A model generated the notes under the pieces. The model ran no database searches and was not told where the DNA came from. It saw nothing but the letters and a program-made list of their open reading frames with translations. Below, piece after piece: positions 25,375 to 33,428 of a DNA stretch of 37,884 nt. Positions within the stretch are counted from its first letter, which is position 1; each line of letters opens with the position of its first letter. Source of the DNA: Nitrospirales bacterium (lineage in GTDB: Bacteria > Nitrospirota > Nitrospiria > Nitrospirales > UBA8639). Where the stretch lies: contig BQIW01000041.1 of the NCBI GenBank assembly GCA_021604105.1, positions 1 through 37,884 on the forward strand. Reading direction: 5' to 3'. The translations under genes and the position numbers were made by a program.

Positions 25375-26886
25375 TTAACTTTTCACCAGGCCTTTTAACA
25401 CGACGCGTCGTGGACTACCGCTGGCATTATCGTGGATCGTGAGCATGGCATGGTGGGTTCCCGGTTCGTGTGGAGCGAATCCGACCTGGAGTGTGCACGA
25501 ATCGCCCGTATGAAGGGTTACATCCGCGCAAGTGTTATCCGCAACAGAAAAGGCATCCGCTTCATTTCCTGTAATCTTTACATCCCCAATTTTGAGCAGT
25601 CCCAACCCGATGTTGGAGACGCGCATCATGTGATGAGAGGATGAAGGATTCGCCTCCTGATCCGACTCCATCTCAAAGACCATGACATCCGTGCTCAGGC
25701 TTGGGAGGGGGATAGCCCCACCTCCGCTCAGCAGGACCGACACGCCATCGACATTCGTGCTGGCCGTGGCCAGATCGGGAAATTGGTCTTGATCAAAATC
25801 CTCCACCACCACTGCCGAAGGCGTGGCTCCGACACCAAAATGGCCCGCTGAGGTAAAACGTCCGGCTCCATTACCCAATAAAATCGACAAACTATTGGAA
25901 TCACGATTGACCACAACCATGTCCATCTCCTGATCTCCGTCGAAATCACGAAACATTACTCCTACTGGGGCAAAACCTACCTTTATAGGATCCAATTCGG
26001 TAAACGATCCCCCCTCGCGCTGGAGCAGAATGCGTACCGTATCCGAAAAGAGGCTGGTCACAGCGAGGTCCACCAATCCATTTTGGTTGATGTCGGCTCC
26101 CTGGATCGCGCTTAATGTGAAGCCCGGGTTGAGCTCCTTCTCAAGGACAAACTTCCCATTTCCGGTATTCTTCAGAATGGAAACAAGCCCGTTCGGGGAC
26201 CGCCAACTCGGCTGACTCCATGTCACCGCAAGGTCGGGCTTTCCATCACCGGTCAGATCCTCGACCAGCACCCCGGTCGGAAACATGCCGTCCCGTCCGT
26301 CCTGTTCGTACGCCACAGGGGCGAGCAGGCCTCCCTGGCCATCATTTAAGAGCACCGCGAGATCAAACGGCGGGTAATACCCAAAGCGTCCACTATTCAC
26401 CACCACCACATCACTCCATCCATCCCCGTTTACATCCCGAACCGCGAGAAAGGTCGTCCCTTTGCCTGCCTCCTGGCTGACTAACTTCTTAAACAGGCCG
26501 GTGCCCTGACCTTTCAGCACAACCACCTGATCAGCGCCGCTTAAGGCCAGAACCAGATCCAGGAGGCCGTCACGATCCATATCGGCGGCAACAACCGCCA
26601 GCGGAATTTTCCCGACTCCAAAGGACACAGCCGATCGAAAGGTGCCATTGCCATTGCCTAATAGCACTGAGACGTCGTCGGATGTGCCGTTAACCGTCGC
26701 GATATCCGACAATCCGTCCCCATTGAAATCTCCCGTGGTAATGGCTTGCGGAGCGCGCCCAACCGGATTACTCGGCGTGGGGGAATAGGTGAGATTCTGG
26801 GCATAGGCAGTGAAAAACCATCCGGGTAGACAGGCCCAAGCCATGCCGAAGAACACAGATCGTTTCACGAATGACCAGAACATCAT
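25375..26886 (-). CDS. Secreted FG-GAP/VCBS repeat protein with C-terminal ASH-like domain
   Basis: 503 aa. Signal peptide at 1-30, ending AYAQ. Residues about 40-400 contain roughly seven FG-GAP/VCBS repeats with calcium-binding DxNxDGxxD loops (GDFNGDGLSDIATVNG, ADMDRDGLLDLVLALS, RDVNGDGWSDVVVVNS, EDLTGDGKPDLAVTWS and others), which fold as a beta-propeller. The C-terminal region, about 408-500, resembles the ASH / choice-of-anchor-D Ig-like domain (MMRVSNIGLGLLKIGDVKI, CTLQVGFAPHEPGTHHAMLT). The protein is probably exported and may serve in adhesion or ligand binding. The start lacks a ribosome site and is 4 bp after the previous gene, so it is likely translationally coupled. Confidence 0.88.
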   Translation of the reverse strand: MMFWSFVKRSVFFGMAWACLPGWFFTAYAQNLTYSPTPSNPVGRAPQAITTGDFNGDGLSDIATVNGTSDDVSVLLGNGNGTFRSAVSFGVGKIPLAVVAADMDRDGLLDLVLALSGADQVVVLKGQGTGLFKKLVSQEAGKGTTFLAVRDVNGDGWSDVVVVNSGRFGYYPPFDLAVLLNDGQGGLLAPVAYEQDGRDGMFPTGVLVEDLTGDGKPDLAVTWSQPSWRSPNGLVSILKNTGNGKFVLEKELNPGFTLSAIQGADINQNGLVDLAVTSLFSDTVRILLQREGGSFTELDPIKVGFAPVGVMFRDFDGDQEMDMVVVNRDSNSLSILLGNGAGRFTSAGHFGVGATPSAVVVEDFDQDQFPDLATASTNVDGVSVLLSGGGAIPLPSLSTDVMVFEMESDQEANPSSSHHMMRVSNIGLGLLKIGDVKITGNEADAFSVADNTCADVTLHTGDSCTLQVGFAPHEPGTHHAMLTIHDNASGSPRRVVLKGLVKS

Positions 26887-26890
26887 GGGA

Positions 26891-27151
26891 TTAATTCAAT
26901 GAAGAATCGGTATAGGTTTTTTCTAAGACAATTTCAATTTCGTCCGTAGCGGCCTTGCCTCGATTTCGAAAACGGGCCACCCAGTCAGGATATTGTTCTA
27001 ATGTGCGAAATATACTTTTCACGATAGCAGGCTTCACGGTTTCTTCCCAATGTGCAAGCCATACCCTCTCATCCTCCTCGCCCTCATATTCATCCGGGAA
27101 GTTGGCTTCCAGAGAAAACCTTAGATTAAACGATTCCTCCTCTTGATACAT
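26891..27151 (-). CDS. Conserved hypothetical acidic protein
   Basis: 86 aa, acidic and soluble: MYQEEESFNLRFSLEANFPD, then EYEGEEDERVWLAHWEETVK and a mainly helical end. I have seen proteins of this look across several phyla, but know no assigned function. AAGGAG lies 7 bp before the ATG. It is followed after 4 bp by the FG-GAP gene, forming a leftward pair. Its upstream side is a divergent intergenic region shared with the FmdB-like gene. Confidence 0.75.
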   Translation of the reverse strand: MYQEEESFNLRFSLEANFPDEYEGEEDERVWLAHWEETVKPAIVKSIFRTLEQYPDWVARFRNRGKAATDEIEIVLEKTYTDSSLN

Positions 27152-27204
27152 CTATTTCTCCTTCTCCATCATGACGGGATACCACTCCCTTGCTCGAACC
27201 ACCA

Positions 27205-27234
27205 TTGTTCTCATCTCACATGATTGCCTATACT
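27205..27234 (+). promoter_or_regulatory. Candidate sigma-70 promoter of the FmdB-like gene
   Basis: TTGTTC (27205-27210), 18-bp spacer, TATACT (27229-27234), 38 bp upstream of the start codon at 27272. A leftward promoter for 26891-27151 probably overlaps it but was not resolved. Confidence 0.4.
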
Positions 27235-27271
27235 AGATGTACCATTTCATTCAAAAGGAGGTCCAGAACCT

Positions 27272-27496
27272 ATGCCGATTTTTGCCTATAGGTGTCAGGA
27301 ATGTTCACATCAATTTGAGATGCTTGTCCATGGCTCAACCATCCCGCAATGTCCGGAATGTCAGACCAATAGACTTGAAAAACAGTTGACGGGATTTGCC
27401 GTAGGGGGGACAGGTAGTGGAATGAACTTTGTTGATCCAGGCAGTTGCGGATCCTGCGGAGATCCCCGTGGACCAGGCGCCTGCTCAATGAATTAG
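27272..27496 (+). CDS. FmdB-family zinc ribbon protein
   Basis: 74 aa. The ATG at 27272 is chosen because AAAGGAGGT lies about 9 bp upstream and the family always starts MP.(Y/F).Y.C; a longer frame from 27224 adds unrelated residues. The ribbon uses Cys pairs CQEC and CPEC in MPIFAYRCQECSHQFEMLVH and STIPQCPECQTNRLEKQL. The tail is rich in Gly, Ser and Cys (GSCGSCGDPRGPGACSMN). Function is only loosely known (putative regulatory protein, FmdB). The gene is convergent with the interrupted gene at 27509-27918. Confidence 0.88.
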   Translation: MPIFAYRCQECSHQFEMLVHGSTIPQCPECQTNRLEKQLTGFAVGGTGSGMNFVDPGSCGSCGDPRGPGACSMN

Positions 27497-27508
27497 GGGG
27501 TCCGGAGA

Positions 27509-27918
27509 CTACCCTAGGTAGCAGATGACAGTCTCATTTCTCCAAATCAGGCTCTCTGCCCCATTGATATGTTCATTACCATTCAAGCCATCTTCTTCAG
27601 GATCAATCCAAATCTTTTCGGGAAAACCTAACGAATCTTCGCCCACACCATAGAAAAGTGCCTGGGCCGAAAGGATGTAGGTTATCCATCCAATCGTGCC
27701 ATCCCCTTCAACGATTCGATAGTGGGTCTGTTGAAAAAAGCCGCCAGCGGCGTTCTCGCCATTTTCCCGTGCTCACGTACTCAGTTTACGCTCCGCGCGT
27801 ACAATCGGCTGCGTTCTTGCCGGACGTACCCTTCGGGAAGACTCAGGGCATGCTTTTTTGAACCGACCCGGAGCCTTTGATGAGTAATCTCATCCTGCGC
27901 AAATTTGCCCTTGAACAT
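27509..27918 (-). pseudogene. Small gene split by a 146-bp inserted element
   Basis: The 5' part begins at ATG 27918 (MFKGKFAQDEITHQRL) and runs into the element at 27869. The 3' part resumes at 27723 (HYRIVEGDGTIGWITYILSA, QALFYGVGEDSLGFPEKIWI, DPEEDGLNGNEHINGAESLI, WRNETVICYLG) and stops at 27509. As it stands the two parts are in different frames and the element brings a stop. Removing 27724-27869 exactly (146 bp, remainder 2 modulo 3) joins them as ...THQRL-HYRIVEG... in one 87-aa frame. No family recognised for the restored protein. Confidence 0.75.
27724..27869. mobile_element. MITE-like element with terminal inverted repeats
   Basis: 146 bp. The left end reads GGGTCTGTTGAAAAAAGC (27724-27741); the right end, reverse-complemented, reads GGGTCGGTTCAAAAAAGC (27852-27869), 16 of 18 matching. 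Inside are short hairpins such as GCCGC-CA-GCGGC at 27740. It has no coding capacity and sits inside a gene whose frame is restored by its removal. No flanking target duplication is evident. Similar Nitrospira intergenic repeats come to mind, from memory only. Confidence 0.7.
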
Positions 27919-27923
27919 CCTTA

Positions 27924-28250
27924 TTATTCAACACTCCCATAGTGCATATCCAAGGCCTCAGGAAGGGATTCCTGTAGTCCAGGAATCACCATCAACACTC
28001 TATGCACACTGACATGCAGAGCGCGTTCCTGCTCCGTTTCCGGATACCGGATGGCCATCATGCCATTGGGAAGAAGGGTATTTTGGGTGAAGGTCGTAAC
28101 CTGAAACGCTGAAGGATTGAGTGAAGAATCACACGAACACGTTGTAGGGGGGAAGAAATCAGGAAAATAGGTGAGAACCCAAAGACCGCAAAGATCAGTG
28201 GACCAGCTCTGAAGCCTCCCATCGGATACCTCCTGCTCGGGAATCTTCAC
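27924..28250 (-). CDS. Hypothetical protein, possibly frameshifted at its 5' end
   Basis: 108 aa with a GTG start at 28250 and no ribosome site. It has plausible sequence such as STDLCGLWVLTYFPDFFPP and FQVTTFTQNTLLPNGMMAIR. A second frame (28195-28410) upstream on the same strand also reads protein-like (HLPGHDLPVFVRFLHDCSDV) and overlaps it near 28250-28270, so both may be parts of one gene broken by a frameshift. The stop is 5 bp before the start of the element-split gene at 27918, so the two were probably one operon. Function unknown. Confidence 0.4.
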   Translation of the reverse strand: MKIPEQEVSDGRLQSWSTDLCGLWVLTYFPDFFPPTTCSCDSSLNPSAFQVTTFTQNTLLPNGMMAIRYPETEQERALHVSVHRVLMVIPGLQESLPEALDMHYGSVE

Positions 28251-28667
28251 GACGACTTGTAACCCTTAGCTTCTTATCGGTCACATCTGAACAGTCATGA
28301 AGAAAACGAACAAAGACAGGAAGGTCATGTCCTGGAAGGTGCTGAAAAGGCGAAGGATTGAACAATCGGAGGTGATGTGCTGGCCAGTCCGGTTTGTGCA
28401 ATGGCGGCACAGGAAGTTCAGTGGATTATGTGGTCTTTCTCTCAGAACTGCATGCCCACATGATCTCATTCTAGGCACTTTTGCAGACGAATCATCCGAA
28501 ATCCGACAGGGTCCTAACAGACAATCCACAGACCTTAAGGCAGATGCCGACTTCTAGATTGGATAGGGGGGTAAGCGAACCCGAGGGTGTCGGGAGGCCG
28601 GATAGAAGTCTCGGTCATATGGGGAAGAAGAACCGGTTCCCGATGCCCGGTCAAAAGGTAACGTGGG
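28251..28667. other. Stretch without a supported gene
   Basis: About 415 bp. Several open frames overlap on both strands (28195-28410 and 28281-28529 leftward, 28297-28557 rightward) and none has a ribosome site or recognised motif. The part near 28250-28410 may be the 5' end of a broken gene continuing at 27924-28250. The rest shows nothing identifiable. Confidence 0.35.
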
Positions 28668-28883
28668 CTATTCCGAACTGCCCAGCATATCGTCGATGAG
28701 GGGACGATTCAGATCTTCGCAGCCTGGACAAATCACGTCAAAAAATGTTTCATGATCCGCCACATAGTTTTTTTCATCCACCAATTTTTCTTCATGTATG
28801 CTTTCGTAACATGCCGGGCAGAGCATCATGAGACCGCGCATGACCGATACCGTTTTTCTTCCCTGGCTACGTGGTAATTGCAT
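28668..28883 (-). CDS. Small zinc-ribbon protein
   Basis: 71 aa from ATG 28883, preceded by GGGAGGA; a longer frame starts at 28934 but lacks a site. Two Cys pairs 35-40 residues apart, CPACYES and CPGCEDL, with a charged helix between them (IHEEKLVDEKNYVADHETFF), form a probable zinc-binding fold. It lies 41 bp downstream of a second small CPxC protein on the same strand; the two are likely cotranscribed. Function unknown. Confidence 0.72.
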   Translation of the reverse strand: MQLPRSQGRKTVSVMRGLMMLCPACYESIHEEKLVDEKNYVADHETFFDVICPGCEDLNRPLIDDMLGSSE

Positions 28884-28924
28884 AGCGTCCTCCCTACCTG
28901 GGGTGGGTGCGGTCTCAACCGACA

Positions 28925-29119
28925 CTATGACCACCCTCGTTGTTGCGCTAGGAAAAAGTCTTCCTGTTCAAGGTCAATACCACACGCAGGACATTCATAA
29001 GGCTGATCATCAGGTGGGATGCCGACCGGCGTGTCCTGGACCTTTCCCTGACAGACGTGATAGAAGTTTCCTCGGGCATTTTCATCATGCAAGATATCGG
29101 ACTCATACTTTAGGATCAT
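28925..29119 (-). CDS. Small CPxC protein
   Basis: 64 aa from ATG 29119, which follows GAAGGAGAG; a longer frame from 29185 is less likely. One clear Cys pair, YECPACGIDLEQEDFF, plus an upstream HVCQG that may complete the metal site. Acidic, soluble. It is the upstream partner of the zinc-ribbon gene at 28668. The promoter must lie in the short region shared with the divergent dehydrogenase gene. Function unknown. Confidence 0.7.
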   Translation of the reverse strand: MILKYESDILHDENARGNFYHVCQGKVQDTPVGIPPDDQPYECPACGIDLEQEDFFLAQQRGWS

Positions 29120-29143
29120 TTCACTCTCCTTCACCTTTTCATT

Positions 29144-30403
29144 ATGGCTTCTCAATTTATAACAAGGCATCGATTTCCCGGGCAATCCCCATTGCTCTCA
29201 ATCCGTCCCCGAAATCGGCCAATCATTTTTTCTGGTCCCTTTCATAAACAACTAGGCCCCCTGATACTAGGAATGGTCTTTTGGATGGCGTTAGGGCTTT
29301 GGTCAACCTCGGGTTGGGGCCTTTCTGGAAAACCCGCCCCTGCCAATGGCCCCATTGGATTGCACCGCATGGTGGAACACGACTTTTCCAAGCCGGTCTT
29401 TCTCACCGCCAGTCCGGATCAGACCAACCGCTTGTTCGTGGTGGAACAGGATGGCCGCATTGTCATCCTGACCCCAGGCAAAAAAAATCCCTCTCTTTTC
29501 CTGGATATCGCTGAAAAACTTTCCACAGGAGGGGAACGAGGACTCCTGGGTCTGGCATTCCATCCTCAGTACTCGAAAAATGGCCGGTTCTTTGTCAACT
29601 ACACCAGAGCACGGGACGGGGCCACAGTGATTGCCGAATATCACGTATCATCCGATCCCGCCCGAGCGGACCCGCAAGAAACCATCCGACTCGTCATTCC
29701 ACAACCCTACAGCAACCATAACGGAGGCATGATCGCCTTTGGTCCCGATGCATTCTTGTATATTGGGACGGGAGATGGCGGAGCAGGTGGTGATCCCGAG
29801 AATCGAGCGCAAGATCGAATGTCAATGCTGGGGAAATTTCTTCGAATCGATGTGGATGAACCGCCTCCCTATCGCATCCCTGCCGACAACCCCTTTGTGG
29901 GACAACCAGGCCAACCTGAAATCTTTGCGCTTGGCCTTCGAAATCCCTGGCGCTTCTCCTTTGACCGCCAGACCGGGGACTTGTGGGCCGGAGATGTCGG
30001 ACAGAACCTTTGGGAAGAAATCGATGTGATTGCCAAAGGGAAAAACTATGGATGGCGCCTTTTAGAGGGGACCCACTGCTTCAACCCCTCGAAGAACTGC
30101 GAAGCGGGCCAGCAGGTGGTCCCGCCGGTCACAGAATACCGGCACGAGCACGGACGATGCTCGGTGACCGGAGGCTATGTCTATCGAGGGAAACGCGTGC
30201 CCTCGCTAGAAGGGGTCTATGTGTTCGGGGATTATTGTACCGGCGAAATCTGGGGCTATCGCGAGGGGAAGACGACACAACTGCTGAATACGGATTTAAA
30301 AATTGCGTCCTTTGGCGAAGATCGTGAGGGAGAACTCTATGTGATCGGTCACCAAGGTAAGATTTTTCAGATCACACCCAACGTCTCTGTTACATTGCCC
30401 TAG
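29144..30403 (+). CDS. PQQ-dependent glucose/sorbosone dehydrogenase-fold protein
   Basis: Up to 419 aa. The GSDH beta-propeller family is clear: DQTNRLFVVEQDGRIVILTP, GGERGLLGLAFHPQYSKNGR, SNHNGGMIAFGPDAFLYIGT, GDGGAGGDPENRAQD, LGLRNPWRFSFDRQTGDLWA, GDVGQNLWEEIDVI. The conserved His of YSNHNGG and the Arg of GLRNPWRF are the usual active-site and PQQ-binding residues; PQQ use is inferred, since this family also has members that do not bind it. An N-terminal hydrophobic segment (about residues 40-60, LILGMVFWMALGLWSTS) suggests export to the periplasm. The start is uncertain: ATG 29144 is only 24 bp from the divergent gene and has no ribosome site; ATG 29273 and TTG 29192 are alternatives. 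Confidence 0.88.
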   Translation: MASQFITRHRFPGQSPLLSIRPRNRPIIFSGPFHKQLGPLILGMVFWMALGLWSTSGWGLSGKPAPANGPIGLHRMVEHDFSKPVFLTASPDQTNRLFVVEQDGRIVILTPGKKNPSLFLDIAEKLSTGGERGLLGLAFHPQYSKNGRFFVNYTRARDGATVIAEYHVSSDPARADPQETIRLVIPQPYSNHNGGMIAFGPDAFLYIGTGDGGAGGDPENRAQDRMSMLGKFLRIDVDEPPPYRIPADNPFVGQPGQPEIFALGLRNPWRFSFDRQTGDLWAGDVGQNLWEEIDVIAKGKNYGWRLLEGTHCFNPSKNCEAGQQVVPPVTEYRHEHGRCSVTGGYVYRGKRVPSLEGVYVFGDYCTGEIWGYREGKTTQLLNTDLKIASFGEDREGELYVIGHQGKIFQITPNVSVTLP

Positions 30404-30410
30404 CCAACCA

Positions 30411-31439
30411 TTAAAATTTTTGAATCTTTTGAAATAAATCGACCTCATCAAGAGCTTTTCCCACACCATAGACGACGGAGGTCAAGGGATCTTCTACCGT
30501 TATAATGGGGAGATTGGTTTCTTCCTGAAACCGTGTGGCAATACCCGGCAACAATGATCCCCCGCCTGTAATTACCACTCCCTTATCGATGATATCTCCG
30601 GCCAACTCCGGCGGCGTATTCTCCAACGCGTTTCGTAAGGCATTCACGATGGCATGTATGGGATCTTCCAATGCTTCTCGAATCTCAGAATCATTCACCA
30701 CGACCGTCCGGGGAATACCCGAAATCATATCCCGCCCTTTGACCATCATGGTTTTGGCCTGTTCTAACGGATAGGCAGATCCGACTTCGATTTTCACCTT
30801 TTCCGCCATGTGATCACCGATCAGGAGGTTATACCGTCGCTTAATATAACTCATAATGGCATCATCCATGGAGTCACCCGCCACTTTAACCGACTCGCTA
30901 CAGACTATGCCCCCTAGAGAAATCACAGCAATATCGGTGGTACCTCCTCCAATGTCGACCACCATGTTCCCCGAAGGTTCCGTGATCGGTAATCCCGCTC
31001 CAATGGCTGCCGCAACCGGCTCTTCAATCAGATAGACTTCCCGGGCGCCGGCTTGGCTGGCCGATTCACGGACGGCCCGTTGCTCAACTTCGGTGATACG
31101 GGATGGCACACCAATAATACAGCGAGGCCTGACGAAGGCCCGTCGGTTATGCGCTTTGGTAATAAAATAATGCAACATGCGCTCGGTCATGGCGAAATCG
31201 GCAATGACCCCTTCTTTGATCGGGCGGATCGCCACAATATTACCCGGCGTCCTTCCTACCATGCGTTTGGCTTCGACACCCACAGCCAATACTGTGTTTG
31301 ATTGTTTTTCGATGGCCACCACCGAGGGTTCACTCAGGACGATGCCTTTACCACGAACATAGACCAGTGTCGTCGCCGTTCCTAAATCGATGGCTAAATC
31401 ACTCGAAAACCACCCTAGAATATCACTCAACCCTGGCAT
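30411..31439 (-). CDS. mreB: Rod-shape-determining actin MreB
   Basis: 342 aa, normal length. The actin-fold signatures are present: phosphate-1 [20 protein letters not shown], phosphate-2 [20 protein letters not shown], adenosine motif [14 protein letters not shown], plus [17 protein letters not shown] and [14 protein letters not shown]. It forms membrane-associated filaments that guide peptidoglycan synthesis during elongation, so a rod or spiral shape is likely. It ends 8 bp from the convergent dehydrogenase stop. No mreC, mreD or rodA is next to it in this window, though a membrane-anchored M23 peptidase is divergent from it. A G-rich ribosome site precedes the ATG. Confidence 0.97.
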   Translation of the reverse strand: MPGLSDILGWFSSDLAIDLGTATTLVYVRGKGIVLSEPSVVAIEKQSNTVLAVGVEAKRMVGRTPGNIVAIRPIKEGVIADFAMTERMLHYFITKAHNRRAFVRPRCIIGVPSRITEVEQRAVRESASQAGAREVYLIEEPVAAAIGAGLPITEPSGNMVVDIGGGTTDIAVISLGGIVCSESVKVAGDSMDDAIMSYIKRRYNLLIGDHMAEKVKIEVGSAYPLEQAKTMMVKGRDMISGIPRTVVVNDSEIREALEDPIHAIVNALRNALENTPPELAGDIIDKGVVITGGGSLLPGIATRFQEETNLPIITVEDPLTSVVYGVGKALDEVDLFQKIQKF

Positions 31440-31580
31440 GAGCCCCCCATGTGGAAAGACGGTTGATTCAGAAAATGCCGATCAGGCTGGAGCCTGTCCG
31501 GCACTACCGACATATTATCGGAACACCATTTGTCAAAATAAAGGAATATTGAGAAAATGTTCCGGAATGTGTTTGTCACC

Positions 31581-31599
31581 AAGAAGCCACCGGCTTCTT
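31581..31599. repeat. Perfect short hairpin in the mreB/M23 intergenic region
   Basis: AAGAAGCC (31581-31588), loop ACC, GGCTTCTT (31592-31599). The 8-bp stem and ACC loop recall the REP core (arms ending in CC, loop ACC, GG), but the arm sequence is different. It lies about 140 bp upstream of mreB in a 470-bp divergent region that otherwise holds only promoter-like sequence. Confidence 0.55.
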
Positions 31600-31825
31600 C
31601 CATGAAACCAAGCTCCTGATCAACCATTCAGGGAGCGGGAATTCCCACATCATCCATCTGGACGGAATACAAGGCCCGAGGAGGAGGGGAAATGAGACAT
31701 GAGGCCTGGCTGTGGCCCGGCACAGGCTAGGCGATCATCCTGTCCATGTCAAGAGTATAGAGAACCGATTTCCAGGGTTGGAAATCAGGAGCACGTGCTT
31801 CACGTCCGTTCACATACCCACACAC

Positions 31826-31853
31826 TTGCTCTGAAGGCTGGGTATGGTATAAG
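31826..31853 (+). promoter_or_regulatory. Candidate promoter of the M23 peptidase gene
   Basis: TTGCTC (31826-31831), 16-bp spacer, TATAAG (31848-31853), about 58 bp upstream of the chosen GTG start at 31912. Weak matches, so tentative. Confidence 0.3.
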
Positions 31854-31911
31854 AAGAGGAACATTTCTTGTTCTGCTCCCATCATCCTTTGGAGGAAGAG
31901 TTACCTCGATC

Positions 31912-33345
31912 GTGTCTAAAAAAGGCTTGCTGTTTATCATCGTCCTGGCTCTTATCGCCATTTATCTGGGATTAATTGGAAACGCACGTTGGGGAGATTC
32001 CACCGCCCCTGAAATTTCTCTCGAACAACCGTTCGAGCAGGTCGGCCCAACTACGCCACTGGTTCTTCGCATTCAAGATAATGGGACCGGTCTTCGGGAT
32101 ATCTCAGTTCGCATTATTCACAACCTGGAAACATTCAGCCTGGCCGACCAATCGTTTTCTTCTGAGGGGTTGTTGTCGGCAGCCGGCGGACGGGACCATG
32201 AATTCACGCTGAACATTGTTCCCTATGCCGACTCGGACCTGCCTCGACGACAGGGACAAGCTCAACTCATTGTGACCGCCCGGGATTATTCCTGGCGCAA
32301 CTGGTTTGAAGGTAACGGACAACGGCTGGAGAAGGAATTTACCCCGCAATTTACTCCACCCAGATTGGAACTCCTGTCCCCCCCCACGACCATCGTGCAA
32401 GGTGGAACAGGCATCGTCAGGTATCGAGTGATCCCGGAGGTGTCGACTCACGGGGTCAAGATTGGAAAGGCCTTCTTCCCGGGATATCCTGCACCGGACA
32501 AAGCCGGAATGTTTGCCTTCATTGCCTTTCCTTACAATTTGCCGTCCTCGACCCCGATTCAAGTGATTGCAGACGACGGGTATGGCAACTCCGCTCTCAT
32601 GGATGTGGGCTTCACAGTCAAACCGCAAGCCTGGCGTACCCGTTCCATCAGGATTTCCGACTCATTTATTCGTAAAACGGTTCCGACCATTCTGGCACAG
32701 ACTCCAGAATTACAAAGTCTGGACGATCCACTGAAGGATTTCCTTCTGGTCAACGACACGTTACGCGACATGAATAATGCGACCATTACCAAGCTGGCCA
32801 AGAGCAGCCGCCATGAATTTCTCTGGAAAGGGGCATTTCGCCAATTGTCGGGCTCACAGGTCGAAGCCTCCTTTGCCGACCACCGAAAATATACGTATAA
32901 GGGAAAGGTCGTCGACACCCAGGATCATTTAGGGTTTGACCTCGCCGTCACCCAGCATTATCCGGTTGAAGCCGCTAATAACGGAATTGTGATATTCGCT
33001 GGGTACCTGGGCATTTACGGAAACACGATTATTGTTGATCATGGATATGGATTGCTTTCCTTATATGCGCATCTCTCCTCGATTGAAGGCAAACCCGGTG
33101 ATGCGGTCACCATTGGGCAAATTATCGGCAAATCAGGCACCACCGGCCTCGCAGCCGGCGATCACCTGCATTTTAGTTTGATTTTGCATGGCGAACAGGT
33201 GAATCCCACTGAATGGTGGGATCCGTTTTGGGTGAAAACCCGCATCAAAGACCAGTTGGGATTGCCCTCTCTGGTCAAACCAACGGATGAAGAACCGGAA
33301 CCGTCCACAATACAGTTAGGCCCCTCGCCCGCGCCAGTCCAGTAA
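31912..33345 (+). CDS. Membrane-anchored M23-family peptidoglycan endopeptidase
   Basis: 477 aa from GTG 31912, chosen because AAGAG lies about 11 bp upstream and a membrane anchor follows at once (KKGLLFIIVLALIAIYLGLI); a longer frame from 31699 has unconvincing extra residues. The large middle region (about 30-310) looks like an extracytoplasmic Ig-like or unknown fold. The C-terminal LytM domain is complete: His339 and Asp343 in DHLGFDLA, a SLYAHLS strand, and His418-Leu-His420 in GDHLHFSL. It should cut peptide cross-links in the cell wall. It is divergent from mreB, which fits a role in growth of the wall. Proteins of this kind may also act as activators if the site is modified, but here all zinc ligands are present. 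Confidence 0.9.
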   Translation: MSKKGLLFIIVLALIAIYLGLIGNARWGDSTAPEISLEQPFEQVGPTTPLVLRIQDNGTGLRDISVRIIHNLETFSLADQSFSSEGLLSAAGGRDHEFTLNIVPYADSDLPRRQGQAQLIVTARDYSWRNWFEGNGQRLEKEFTPQFTPPRLELLSPPTTIVQGGTGIVRYRVIPEVSTHGVKIGKAFFPGYPAPDKAGMFAFIAFPYNLPSSTPIQVIADDGYGNSALMDVGFTVKPQAWRTRSIRISDSFIRKTVPTILAQTPELQSLDDPLKDFLLVNDTLRDMNNATITKLAKSSRHEFLWKGAFRQLSGSQVEASFADHRKYTYKGKVVDTQDHLGFDLAVTQHYPVEAANNGIVIFAGYLGIYGNTIIVDHGYGLLSLYAHLSSIEGKPGDAVTIGQIIGKSGTTGLAAGDHLHFSLILHGEQVNPTEWWDPFWVKTRIKDQLGLPSLVKPTDEEPEPSTIQLGPSPAPVQ

Positions 33346-33428
33346 TGTCATAAGGCGGCTTCACCCTCCGAGATCCCGAATCCCACATGAATTTCAAGAC
33401 CCTCTGAGTCATCAAAGGATACGAACGT

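Noticed and set aside
31699-31911. Longer start for the M23 peptidase at 31699
   Set aside because: The extra 71 residues are Arg/Ser-rich and precede the membrane anchor. The GTG at 31912 with a nearby AAGAG gives a normal type II membrane anchor.
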